This document shows positions 48,496 through 57,283 of a stretch of 57,283 bases of DNA, piece by piece. Positions within the stretch are counted from its first letter, which is position 1; each line of letters starts with the position of its first letter. The translations under genes and the position numbers were made by a program. Source of the stretch: Aureococcus anophagefferens (lineage: Eukaryota > Sar > Pelagophyceae > Pelagomonadales > Pelagomonadaceae); NCBI RefSeq assembly GCF_000186865.1, contig NW_008705583.1, positions 609,293 through 666,575 on the forward strand. Reading direction: 5' to 3'. The notes below the pieces were generated by a model. The model was given only the letters and a program-made list of their open reading frames with translations. It did not search any database and was not told the DNA's origin.

Positions 48496-49699
48496 CTAGG
48501 GCGGCGGCTTCACGACGGGTGGCGGCGGGACGAGGGGTGGCGGCGCGACGAGAGGCGGCGGAGCGACGAGAGGCGGCGGAGCGACGAGAGGCGGCGGAGC
48601 GACCAACGGCGGCGGCGCGACCAACGGCGGCGGCGCGACCAACGGCGGCGGGGCCACCAACGGCGGCGGGGCCACCAACGGCGGCGGGGGCACGATGTCC
48701 GGGTCCGCGCCCGTGACCAGGACGTTGGCCATCGTCGCCGCGAGGTCCTCGTCTTCCTCGGCCTCGTCGCCCTCCTCGATCTTGAAGGACGCCTGGCCGT
48801 CTTCGAAGGCGAAACGCATCAAGCTCTCCAACGACTGGGCCTCGAGCTCGAGCTGCTTGGCGAAATCGCGGTCGGAGTCGCTCTTCATGAACGTCGTGCG
48901 CATGACGTTGTTGCCCTTCTTGGGGCCGGGCGCCGTCGCGGCGACGGGCTTGGGCGCCGTCGCGGCGACGGGCTTGCCGATCATGGAAACCCTCACGGCC
49001 CGGTTCTCCTTGATGGACGTCATGAACCCGAAGAACTCGTCGCGGTCCAGCGAGCCGGAGCAGTCGTCGTCCGCGGTCTCCCAGATGTGCTCGGCCGTGA
49101 TAGAAGGAGCGACGCCCGCGCGCTTGAGCACGACCATGGCCGCGCCTACCAAGCACGACGGTGACGATTTTTCACGGTTTTCCTACCCCAAATCTCTCGA
49201 AGATCGTCGCGGCCGCGGGACGCCGGGCCGCGCAGAGTTCCTGGAATTCGATGAAGCCGCTGCCGTCCGTGTCGATTTTGTGGAAGAGCGCGTCGGAGAT
49301 CGCCTTGTTCCAGTGCCCGCCCTTCTTCAACGCGCCGTCGTGGGACGACGACGCCCGCGGCGGCTGCCAGATCGCGAAGATCTCGTCGAAGTCGCGCCCG
49401 CCGGCGATGACGCGGTTGAGCACGGCCATCCACCTGGCCTTGTCGTCGGGGCTCAGGGCCTTGATGGGGTACTTCGTGCCGTCGGCGTCGATGACGACGA
49501 AGGCCGTCTCCCCGGCGGCGTCGAGCATGCTCGAGCCGCGCTTCAGGCTGATGGAGCCCTTGAGCTTCGGCGGCTCGGCGGCGTCGTCGTAGTACTCGAG
49601 CGCGGCGGTCGTGGTCCTCAGGACGAACTTCCGCGTCTTCCACGTCTTGAAGACGTGGCCCTGCTTCGTGAGGTAGCCCTCGATGCGATCGGCGGCCAT
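48496..49699 (-). CDS. PH-domain/EF-hand protein with PPPLVA repeat tail, about 387 aa, one probable indel
   Basis: The start at 49699 (MAADRIEGYLTKQGHVFKTW) opens a PH domain: EGYLTKQG...WKTRKFVLR, ending in KARWMAVLNRVI. An EF-hand loop follows (KIDTDGSGFIEFQEL). A 41-bp GT-AG intron (49146-49186) then appears to link to a second EF-hand (ADDDCSGSLDRDEF) and a tail of about ten PPPLVA units. The join is one base out of frame unless a G is added in the GGGG at the exon end. The alternative is two genes, with a second start at 49137 (MVVLKRAGVAP) only 35 bp after the first stop, which is less likely. PH plus EF-hands suggests calcium-dependent membrane recruitment. Confidence 0.65.
48530..48690. 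repeat. 18-bp tandem repeats coding for PPPLVA
   Basis: About nine 18-bp units fall into three homogeneous blocks of three: GACGAGAGGCGGCGGAGC, then GACCAACGGCGGCGGCGC, then CACCAACGGCGGCGGGGC. This is a higher-order pattern from local duplication. All encode the same peptide on the minus strand. Confidence 0.85.
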
Positions 49700-49855
49700 G
49701 CTCTCTCTGGACGGGCAGCCCCAAATCAGAAGAGGATGCGCTCGGCCATGGCTCTCCAAGGCATCCAGCAACGAGCTCGCAGAAGCAGCATGAGGAGATG
49801 TTGAGAAGGGCAAAAACGGATTTATAAACGGCACCTTCTAGACGCTGCCCCCAGC
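49700..49855. promoter_or_regulatory. Divergent promoter, PH/EF-hand gene and rhomboid gene
   Basis: A 156-bp interval between start codons on opposite strands. AT-richer segment with GGATTTATAAACGGC near 49817-49835; the TTTATAA could be a TATA-like box for the rhomboid gene about 30 bp upstream of its ATG. Inference. Confidence 0.45.
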
Positions 49856-50677
49856 ATGCACGACGACGCGTCGGCGGATGGGGACGAGCGGTCCATCTTC
49901 CTGGGCCTCGTCGCGGAGCACGACGAGCGGTCCGAGGACGGCGACGACGTCGTCCACCCGGAGCCGTCCCACGAGCACCACCAGGACATCTCCCTCTTCC
50001 GGCGCCTGCTCCAGGCCGAGGACGACAGCGTGCGCGGCCGCTCCCCGTCGCCGGAGCGGCCGCCGCGCTACGAGACCTACGCGCGGGGCGCCGACGTCGA
50101 GGCCGGCGACGCGCCGCCGCCGCCGCCCGCGGCGCGGCCGCGGCGCGCGTCGACGGTCACGTTTTCGCCCGAGATGACGAGCAGCCCCGCGCCGCCGCGG
50201 CCGCCGCCCCTCGACATCCTGAAGACGCCGACGGCCGCGCGGCCGCGGCCCCGGTCGAGCACGGCGTCGTCGCTGCGGTCGTCCATCGGCAGCGACTTCG
50301 ACCACCTCGACGCCGCGGCGCTCGCGGCGCTCAGCCCCTTCAGCGACCTCACGTCGCCGGAGACGATCAAGCACGAGATGCACGTCGCCATCCACAAGCT
50401 CAAGCGGAAGCTCGAGGCGGGCCTCGAGCTGCGCCAGGTCATGCGCGACCCGACGAGCGCGACGGGCCGCGCGGTCGTGCCCGTCAAGGTCTTCCGCGAG
50501 CCCGGCGGCTTCTGGTGGCACCAGCCCGCGGAGCAGCGCCGGTTGCTGAAGCGCATGAGCACGCTGCGCAAGCGGTCGACGAGCGGCGACGCGCGCGGCC
50601 GCTTCTCGCGCGGGTCGTCGCTCGGCGCCGCGTTCGCGTCGTTCCGCAAGGGCTCGTCGAGCTCGGACTCGGACTCG

Positions 50678-50708
<31 letters not shown>

Positions 50709-51717
50709 GCACGGCGACGAGCGCGTCGTCCCTCGAGTACCCCGGGGGCATCGACTCGAGCATCTACGCGGGGGACCGCGCGCACGTCCGGTGGAGTAGC
50801 GTCGCGACGCTCTGGCCGGCGCTCTCAAAGGAGAAGCTCGAGGGCCTCGACGAGCGACACGCGAAGCACACCTTCTCCATGCACCTCGACGACGGCACGG
50901 AGCTCGACTTCACCGTGCCGTCGAAGCTCGTCCACCGCGCTTTGGTCGTTGGCTTCGAGTGCGCGCTGCAGCACCTCCGCGTGTCGCGCGAGCGGCGACG
51001 CGCCGCGAGCGGCGGCGACGAGCCCGACGAGCCCCCGAGCCCCCTGAGCCCGCGCGCTCCGTCGCGAACCCCCTCGACGACCTCTTCTTCGAGGCGCGGA
51101 AGCGCGCGAGCTCGAGCGTCGACGGCGCGAACGCGCGCGCCTTCGGCGCGCCGCCCGACGACGACGACCTGGACGAGCTCCTGGACAAGGAGGAGGACGC
51201 GTCGGGCAAGGTCCACGCGGCGCGCCAGCTCACGTGGACGGAGCGCCTGGGCCTCCACCACCTCCACGCGCTCTACCGCGACGACCACCACCCGAGCCGC
51301 CACGGGAAGATCGAGAAGGGCGCCAAGGTCCACATCTCCCACGAGGAGTTCCTCGACGACGACCACCCGTACCACATCGAGTTCCCCGTGCCCCTCAAGC
51401 CCGGCGAGCGCAAGCGGCGCTACGTGCGCCTCCAGATGCCCTGCCCCCTCTTCCGCGCGGGCATGTACCTCTCGGGCGAGGTGCTCAAGAGCCACAAGTC
51501 CAAGGCCGACGACGTCGTCCGCTACACCGTGAAGTACACGGGCGGCCCCTTCTACCACGTCGACGACCGCGACGTCGCCCTGTCGACGGCGTCGCGGCGC
51601 CTGAGCCGGAGCCTGCACCGCGCCGCGGCGGGCGCCAAGGGCGCCGCGCGCCGCGCGTCGGGCGTGCTCCACCTGATGGACCACGGGGGCGCGGAGCGCA
51701 AGGAGGAGGCGCCGCGG

Positions 51718-51780
<63 letters not shown>

Positions 51781-53224
51781 GCCGCCGTCTTCAAGCGCCC
51801 GCCGGACATGCCCGAGGGCACGCGCATCGTCGGCGTGCAGCGCGAGTTCATGGACGTCGACATCGCGTTCCAGGCCAACAGCCTCTTCCCCTACTTCACG
51901 CTGCTGCTCCTGGCCTTCTACTGGGCCAAGTTCTTAGGCGACCACATCAACAACAACCTGGAGATCCACGAGCGCCACGGGTCGCTGCGCCACGCGCTCG
52001 AGGCCGTGTCCGACTTCGGCCACGGCTGCGAGCTGCAGGCGATGGAATACTCGCGGCTCTTCACGTACCAGGCCGTGCACCTCGGCGTGGAGCACATCTT
52101 CACGAACAGCGCCGTCTTCCTCATTTTAGGGTCCGTGCCAGGGCAGGAAAAGAGAGCGAAATTCCCAACTTCAAAGGCTCCGATCTCGGCTGTTTTCCAC
52201 TCGTTTTGGCTGATTTTTGGACGAGCGATCATCTCTCGGAACGGTCTCGAAGCATGGATGCTTTTTTGGAACGCGCGCGCGCGGAACACTCATTTTGAAG
52301 AGAACTTGAATCACCCTTTTCCTGCCCAGGTCCGTGCTCGAGATGGTCCACGGGCCCTTCATCGTGGTCATGTTCTGGGCGGGCGTCGTCGTCGGCGCGA
52401 TGGTCGCGCAGATCTTCGACACCTACAGCCGCGTCGTCGGCTTCAGCGCGGGCGTCTATTGTATCCTGGGCATCCACTTCGGGAATCTGGTCATGAACTT
52501 CCACGAGATGCGGGACGGCATCCTGAACCGGTGGACGCGGCTCGCGATCTTCGGCGGCTTCTTCTCCATCGACATATTCTTGTCCATGAGCTCGAACGTG
52601 TCCGTGACGATCCACTTCGCGGGGTTCCTCATCGGGTCCCTCATGAGCTGCGTCTTCATCCACGAGCTCGTGTCGCACCGCCACGTGAAGGTCATCAAGT
52701 GGCTCGCGCGCGGCGGCCTCGCGCTCGGCTTCTCCATGACCGTCTTCCGCTACCACTTCTTCATCGTCGAGGCGGACCCGCCGCGGCCCCTGACCTACCT
52801 CGCCCGGGCCCAGACCAAGGACTGCTGCTACCTGCTCCGCCGGTGCCACATCGACGCGGACTTCTACCCGGCGTTCCAGTGCGAGGACCGCGATACGGAC
52901 TACACGTCCCTCTTCCGGGGCACGGGCACCGTGCTCAAGCGCCGCATCGAGATCCTCTGGGGCATCAACGCGACGCTCGCCGCGCGCGACGACGGCGGCG
53001 CGTTCTCCGACTGCGAGTACATCGAGGACTGGCTCCAGCAGGTCTGGCTCTTCTTCATCGACAGGCGCGACACCTACGAGCAGGTCGACTCGCCCTGCGA
53101 CGTCACCTTCAAGGACGCGGTCTGGGGGGAGGCGGAGTGGACCTGCGACGACGCCGTCGCCCGCGGCTGGACCTGCGACTGGCTCGCCGACGCGGGCTAC
53201 GACTGCGCGGGCTGTACGTGCTAA
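49856..53224 (+). CDS. Rhomboid-family intramembrane serine protease with long acidic N-terminus, about 1056 aa; interrupted by an introner
   Basis: Exon 1 runs 49856-52130 and exon 2 runs 52330-53224, with one base apparently missing in a C-run near 51045. The N-terminal 600 residues are charged and low-complexity, with Ser/Asp clusters and an uninterrupted 20-Asp tract. The rhomboid core starts near 51880: one TM (LFPYFTLLLLAFYW), a second with HIFTNSAVFLILGSVLE (conserved His and Asn), then GFSAGVYCILG with the G-x-S catalytic serine, and VTIHFAGFLIGSLMS with the catalytic histidine. The C-terminal tail is Cys/Asp-rich (DWLADAGYDCAGCTC). Active-site residues are all present, so it should be proteolytic. 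The substrate is unknown. The introner sits inside the second TM coding region. Confidence 0.85.
51718..51777 (+). repeat. (GAC)20 microsatellite encoding poly-Asp
   Basis: Twenty uninterrupted GAC codons within the rhomboid gene. Pure trinucleotide repeats like this are length-variable and prone to collapse in assembly. Confidence 0.95.
52131..52329 (+). mobile_element. Introner copy 3 (intron of rhomboid gene), sense orientation, GT-AG
   Basis: The 8-bp TSD GTCCGTGC is at 52131-52138 and 52330-52337. The 191-bp element (52139-52329) has arms C[A/T]GGGCAGGAAAAG. GT of the left TSD and CAG of the element end are the splice sites, restoring TTA GGG TCC GTG CTC. The core is closely similar to copies 1 and 2, including GGCTGATTTTTGGACGAGCG and GGAACGCGCGCGCGCGGAAC. 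The 3' arm reads CCCTTTTCCTGCCCAG, a polypyrimidine tract plus acceptor. Confidence 0.92.
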
Positions 53225-53237
53225 ATTCGATGTTGTG

Positions 53238-56200
53238 TTAGTCCGCGCGCGCGTCGATCCACGCCATCATGTGGCCGAGGTGCGCGGCGCACCACGCCTC
53301 GAGGTCGCCGAGGGCCGCGCGCTCGTCGGCCAGCGCCGCGCGCGCGCGCGACTCGTCGTCCCGGAGGCCGCGGATGCGCGACGCCTCCTCGGCGCGCAGC
53401 CGCTCCCACGCGCGCTCCTCGTCACGCTCCCGCTCCGTGGCCTCGTACCACCGCTCCATGGCCGCGGCCTCCGCGGCGAACTTCTCGCGCAGCTCCGCGA
53501 CGAGCTCGCGCGCGGGCCCCAGCGTCGACGCCTCGAGCGCGTCGAGCTTGGCGTGGCAGTCCCGCAGCGTCGCCTCCACGGACGCGATGCGCGCCTCCAG
53601 ATCCTTGACGCCCGCTTCCACGTCCGCGAGCGCGCTCGAAGAAACGTGCGCGTCGATGCGGGACCGGCAGTCGCCCGCGCGCCGGAGCCGGTCCGGCACG
53701 TCGAGGCCCGCGAGGAGGCGCGTCGCCGCGTCGACGCGCGTCGCCACGGATGCCCGGCACGCCTCGCAGGCCCGCGTCGACGCCGCCCCCTTTGCGGAGA
53801 GGTCCGCGAGCGTTTCCAGCAGGCCGTCGCGCTCCGCCTTCCACTGTTCGAAATCGTGCTTCAGCTCGTCGAACGGGTTCGCGAACGCCATCTTGTACGC
53901 ACCCGCCATCTCCATGCGGCACATGTCCGCTGCCAGGCGCCGTTCTAACTGCGTATCTCCGTAGCGCGCCAACATCTCGCGGGCCGGGCACGCCTCGAGC
54001 CGCTCCATGCAGGCCCGCGCGGCCTCGGCGTCGGCGCACCGGCGCGCCGCGCAGCGCGCCTCCTGGAGGGCCCGCGCCCGCGCCTGCGTCCGCTCCGCGG
54101 CCAGCAGCGCCTGGCGCGCGTCCGCGACCATTTCCTGCGCCTCGTAGCGCGGCTCGCGGCCGACTTTCACGCGGCCGCCCAAGGCCGCGGTCATGGCCTC
54201 GAGCGCCCGGTCGATCTTCGCCACGAGCGCCGCGAGCCGTTTGGCCACGTCGGCGTCGTGCGCGGCCGCGTCTTCGACGAGGGTCTCGAGCAGCGCCGCG
54301 CACGCTTCCGCGTCGGCCGCGGCCTTGGCGATGACCGTCTCCGCGAGCTCGAGCTCGCCCCGGCGCTTGGCGACGGCGGCGCGCCAGGTCTCGCGCGCCG
54401 CGGCGGCCTCGAGGACGAAGAGGAGGGCCGCCGCGAGCTCCGCGACGGCCGCGGCGACGGCCGCGTGGAGTCGGAGCGCGTCGTCGCGCGCGGCCCCGCC
54501 CCGCGCCTCGACGTCCTCGAGGCGCTTCAGCAGCGCCTTGGCTTCTTCGAGCTTCCCCTCGAGCGCGGCGATGGACGTCCCCAGCGCCGCCCGCTCGGCG
54601 TCGCAGGCCGCCGCGGCCTCGTCGAGCGGCGCCGCGGCCTCGGTCGCCGCGGCGCCCGCCGCGCGCGCGACGCCCGCGTCCCGCTCCGCCGCGTCCTTGC
54701 CCGCCGCCGCGCGGCCGCCCGCGGAGTCCGGGCCGGCGCAGCTCCTGACCGCCAGCGCCGCGCGCATCTCGCCGATCGCCGACCCGTCGCCGACGCCCCC
54801 GGCGAGGTGGGTCGGGGGCCCGTCGAGGTAGGCCGGCCCGTCGACGTCCCCGGCGAGGAGGCTGGCGGCCCTCTCGTCGAGCGCCGACGCGCGCGCGTCG
54901 CTGCCTTCGAGCTTGTGCCGGAGATCGCCGAATTCCGCCGCGAGGCCGTCGGCGGCGGCCGCGAGCGTCGAGGCCTCGTCGTTGAGGGCCCGCAGCGCGT
55001 CGGCCTCGGCCTTGGCGGCCGCGGCGGCCTCGGCGAGCTTCGCGACCCAGCCGCGCCCCTCGCCGAGCAGCGCCTCCGCCTGGGCGCACCAGGCCCGCGT
55101 CGTCTCGAGGAGCGCAGCGGCCTCGGCGAGGACGCGCGCGACCTCGATCTCGGCCTCGAAGACGGCGCCGTCGACGTCCGCCAGCGCGCCGACGGCTCGC
55201 TCAAAGTGCGCGCGCCACGCGTCCTCGAGTCTTTGGAGCTCGTCGTGGCGCTCGCGCCGCTCGTCGCAGGCGCGGAGGCTCGCGAGCACGCGCTCGAGGC
55301 GCTCGCGCCACGCGGCCGCGGCCGCCCGGAGCTCCTCCGCCGCCCGCGCCCAGGCCCCGGCTTGCTCGCGCCTTCCGGCCGCGGCGTCGCCCGCGGCCGC
55401 CTCCGCGTCCGTCGCCCGGGCCCGGAGGCAGCTCGCGGCGTTCGAGAGCGTCCGCTCCTGGAGGTCCGGCCGCCCGCCGAGGGCCAGCGACCGGTGAAGC
55501 CCACGAGGGCCTTGTCCGGCTCCTTGAGCTCCGCCAAGGCGTTCCCGCAGTTGTTGTACAACCCGACGTAGGCGTCGTGCGGCGTCGCCGGGTGCGCGGC
55601 CTCGATGCGCGCCGCGGGCGAGCCCGGCGCCGCGGCGGCCGCCGCGAGCGCGGACGCCGACGGCGGCCGGTCCGCGGGGTCCGCCGCGAGCGCCGCGCGG
55701 AGGTGCGCGAGCAGCGCCGCGGGCATGTCGCGCGGCCGGTAGCTCCGGCGGCACCTGTGGTAGCGCGCGACTTCGACGGGCGGCGCGTCGACGGCGACGC
55801 GGAACGGGTCCGGCGCGTCTTTCACCTGCTCGAAGACGCGGTCGCCGCAGGCCGCGCGGACCGCCGCCGCGCGGTCGTCGCACGTCGGCTTCGCCGCGTA
55901 GGCCTCCAGCGCCGCGAGGCCGTGCTCGCCGCCGCCGGGCCAGGCCACGGCGCCGCTGCCCGACGCGAAGAGCTCGAAGACCGTGAGCGCCGCGGCCCAG
56001 TTGTCGCTCGTCGCGGGCGTCAGCGGCGCGCCGCTCGGCGGCGCGGCGGCGCCCTTCGCGGATGAAGAGCTCGCCGCGAGCGACGACGAGCCGCCGCCGC
56101 CGGCCGCGGCCCACCGCGCCGCGATCTCCGGCGACGCGTACTTGCGCGTGCAGCCCCGGAGCGCGTCCATCGTCAGCGCCTGAGAACCGCCGTCCGCGGC

Positions 56201-57283
56201 GGCCGCCGCGCCCGCGAGCGCGCGCCCGACGGCGTCCGCGGTCGGCTCCGGCGCCGTCGCCGCGAGCCCAAAGTCCGTGATGCGCAGGTGCAGCGCGCCG
56301 CCGCTCCGGCCCACGAGCAGGTTGTCCGGTTTCACGTCCGAGTGGATGACGCCGCGGCCGTGGACGTGCGCGAGGCCCTTGCCCAGCTGCTCGGCGAGGG
56401 ACAACAGATCCGCGTCCGCGAGGCCGCCGGCCGCGAGCAGATCGCCGAGCGGCGGGCCCTCGACGAGGTCCACGAAGGACGCAAACTCGGGGCCGGACAC
56501 GGTCGCGTAGCGGAGGCTCACGACGAAGGGGCACGCGGCGCCGACGCGCGCGAAGGTCGCCGTCTCCGCGCAGAGGGCGACGAGCTTCGCGTCGCGGTTT
56601 TCGGACCTGGCGGCCTTGACGACCTTCATGGCCAGCGGGCCCATGTCCGCGTCGCTGACGCGGTAGACGTCGCCCTCGGCGCCGCTCGCGAGCCACGCCT
56701 CTACGCGAATCTTCCCGCCGCGGCCCGCGTCGTCGCCGGGCGCGTAGGTGCGCTCGGCCTCGTCGGCGACGTCGAGGCCCGCGTCCTTGGCCCCGCCGGA
56801 GAGCGAGCCCCTGAGCGACTCGAGGATCGCGGACGTCTCCTTGGCGGCGTCGAGCTCGCGCGACGTCTCCTCCTCGACGACGGCCTCCAGGGGCGCGGGC
56901 ACCTCGACGGTGGCGCCGGCGGGCGCGGCGTGAATGGCGAGCGACGGGTGGCAGGCCTTGGGCGCCGCGGCCGCGGGCGCCGCGCCGTCCGGGTCGAGCG
57001 CGTGGACGAGACCGAGGAGCGCGTCGACGGGCTCCGCTGCGAGGTCGCCGGCCGCGCCGGGGAGGACGTCCGCGACGGAGTCCGCGTCGAGGGCGTTGAG
57101 CAGCGACGCGACGGACAGCAGCGCGGACGCGAGGTCCGCGCGCGCGGCCGCGTCTTCGTCGTCGTGCGCCGCGGCCGCCGCGCGCGCCGCGGCCGCCGCG
57201 TGCGCGACGTCGAGGGCGCCGGCGAGGTCGCCGCCGGCGCGCCGCGCCGTCACGAGCTGAGCTTCGCGTCGACCGCGCGCGGG
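53238..57283 (-). CDS. Protein kinase / TPR-like / long coiled-coil protein, 5' partial at the window edge
   Basis: The frame is open to base 57283, so the start lies outside. After a helical N-terminal part comes a kinase domain: glycine loop GAEGDVYRV, Lys in LAMKVVK, catalytic loop GVIHSDVKPDN (His-Ser-Asp in place of HRD), DFGLAA, and RKYASPE in place of APE. A TPR-like helix pair follows (YVGLYNNCGNALAELKEPDK), where one base is missing near 55503 (GF then HRSLALGG). The remaining roughly 730 residues are Ala/Glu/Arg-rich coiled coil. The stop at 53238 is 13 bp from the convergent rhomboid stop. The kinase looks catalytically complete. Its substrate is unknown. Confidence 0.82.
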   Translation of the reverse strand, partial: RARSTRSSARDGAARRRRPRRRPRRRARGGRGARGGRGARRRRRGRARGPRVRAAVRRVAAQRPRRGLRRGRPPRRGRRPRSGARRRAPRSRPRARPGRRGARGRGAQGLPPVARHSRRARRRHRRGARAPGGRRRGGDVARARRRQGDVRDPRVAQGLALRRGQGRGPRRRRRGRAHLRARRRRGPRREDSRRGVARERRRGRRLPRQRRGHGPAGHEGRQGRQVRKPRREARRPLRGDGDLRARRRRVPLRREPPLRDRVRPRVCVLRGPRRGPAARRSARGRRPRGRGSVVPRRAAGQGPRARPRPRRHPLGRETGQPARGPERRRAAPAHHGLWARGDGAGADRGRRRARARGRGGRRGRRFSGADDGRAPGLHAQVRVAGDRGAVGRGRRRRLVVARGELFIREGRRRAAERRAADARDERQLGRGAHGLRALRVGQRRRGLARRRRARPRGAGGLRGEADVRRPRGGGPRGLRRPRLRAGERRAGPVPRRRRRAARRSRALPQVPPELPAARHARGAARAPPRGARGGPRGPAAVGVRARGGRRGAGLARGAHRGRAPGDAARRLRRVVQQLRERLGGAQGAGQGPRGLHRSLALGGRPDLQERTLSNAASCLRARATDAEAAAGDAAAGRREQAGAWARAAEELRAAAAAWRERLERVLASLRACDERRERHDELQRLEDAWRAHFERAVGALADVDGAVFEAEIEVARVLAEAAALLETTRAWCAQAEALLGEGRGWVAKLAEAAAAAKAEADALRALNDEASTLAAAADGLAAEFGDLRHKLEGSDARASALDERAASLLAGDVDGPAYLDGPPTHLAGGVGDGSAIGEMRAALAVRSCAGPDSAGGRAAAGKDAAERDAGVARAAGAAATEAAAPLDEAAAACDAERAALGTSIAALEGKLEEAKALLKRLEDVEARGGAARDDALRLHAAVAAAVAELAAALLFVLEAAAARETWRAAVAKRRGELELAETVIAKAAADAEACAALLETLVEDAAAHDADVAKRLAALVAKIDRALEAMTAALGGRVKVGREPRYEAQEMVADARQALLAAERTQARARALQEARCAARRCADAEAARACMERLEACPAREMLARYGDTQLERRLAADMCRMEMAGAYKMAFANPFDELKHDFEQWKAERDGLLETLADLSAKGAASTRACEACRASVATRVDAATRLLAGLDVPDRLRRAGDCRSRIDAHVSSSALADVEAGVKDLEARIASVEATLRDCHAKLDALEASTLGPARELVAELREKFAAEAAAMERWYEATERERDEERAWERLRAEEASRIRGLRDDESRARAALADERAALGDLEAWCAAHLGHMMAWIDARAD

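Noticed and set aside
48530..48690. CRISPR-like direct repeats
   Set aside because: Units are contiguous 18-mers with no spacers and are codons for PPPLVA in a eukaryotic gene.

Overview
This is a GC-rich (roughly 70%), gene-dense nuclear window from a eukaryotic microalga. The best fit is a stramenopile of the pelagophyte type (Aureococcus-like). Reasons: very high GC with long Ala/Arg/Pro-rich shadow frames; genes packed on both strands with convergent stops 2-13 bp apart or sharing one TTAA; few, short GT-AG introns of about 40-100 bp; plastid-type presequences with an 'AF'-like cleavage site; and introner elements of the kind reported from Aureococcus. The species call is inference. There are no prokaryotic operons, tRNAs, rRNAs or CRISPR arrays.

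Layout. 1-12.4 kb: end of an unidentified gene, a small two-exon gene, a MYND/RING/Sel1 protein, NPL4 (Cdc48/p97 cofactor), a large coiled-coil/PDZ protein, a short-chain dehydrogenase, a lipocalin, an EF-hand protein and a second, frameshifted MYND/RING/Sel1 gene. 12.4-22.8 kb: a RAD54B/Rdh54-type DNA translocase, a TBC-like/EF-hand protein, a CFAP96-like ciliary protein, a gamma-glutamylcyclotransferase-like protein, IFT46, and an ankyrin gene whose 5' part is duplicated around an assembly gap. 22.8-37.4 kb: one 14.6-kb cytoplasmic dynein-1 heavy chain gene. 37.5-46.5 kb: SLC4-type anion transporter, another ankyrin gene, plastid-type DMT transporter, FABP-like protein, JmjC protein, NAD-dependent epimerase. 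46.7-57.3 kb: lysophospholipid acyltransferase, small secreted protein, PH/EF-hand/proline-repeat protein, rhomboid protease, and a protein kinase/TPR/coiled-coil gene that runs off the right edge.

The most interesting system is a set of four introner introns (3322-3521, 17285-17484, 39213-39423, 52131-52329). Each is a short DNA-transposon-like element with terminal inverted repeats (TIRs), flanked by an exact 8-bp target-site duplication (TSD). In every case the left TSD supplies the 5' splice site (GT or GC), the element end supplies the CAG 3' splice site, and splicing at these points restores the conserved host protein exactly. Two elements lie sense and two antisense to the host gene. 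The TIR arms covary between copies, and one copy has a different TIR on the same core.

Six genes carry an apparent single-base indel, mostly at short homopolymers, while both flanking frames stay conserved. Together with the N-gap this points to residual assembly error more than to decay.
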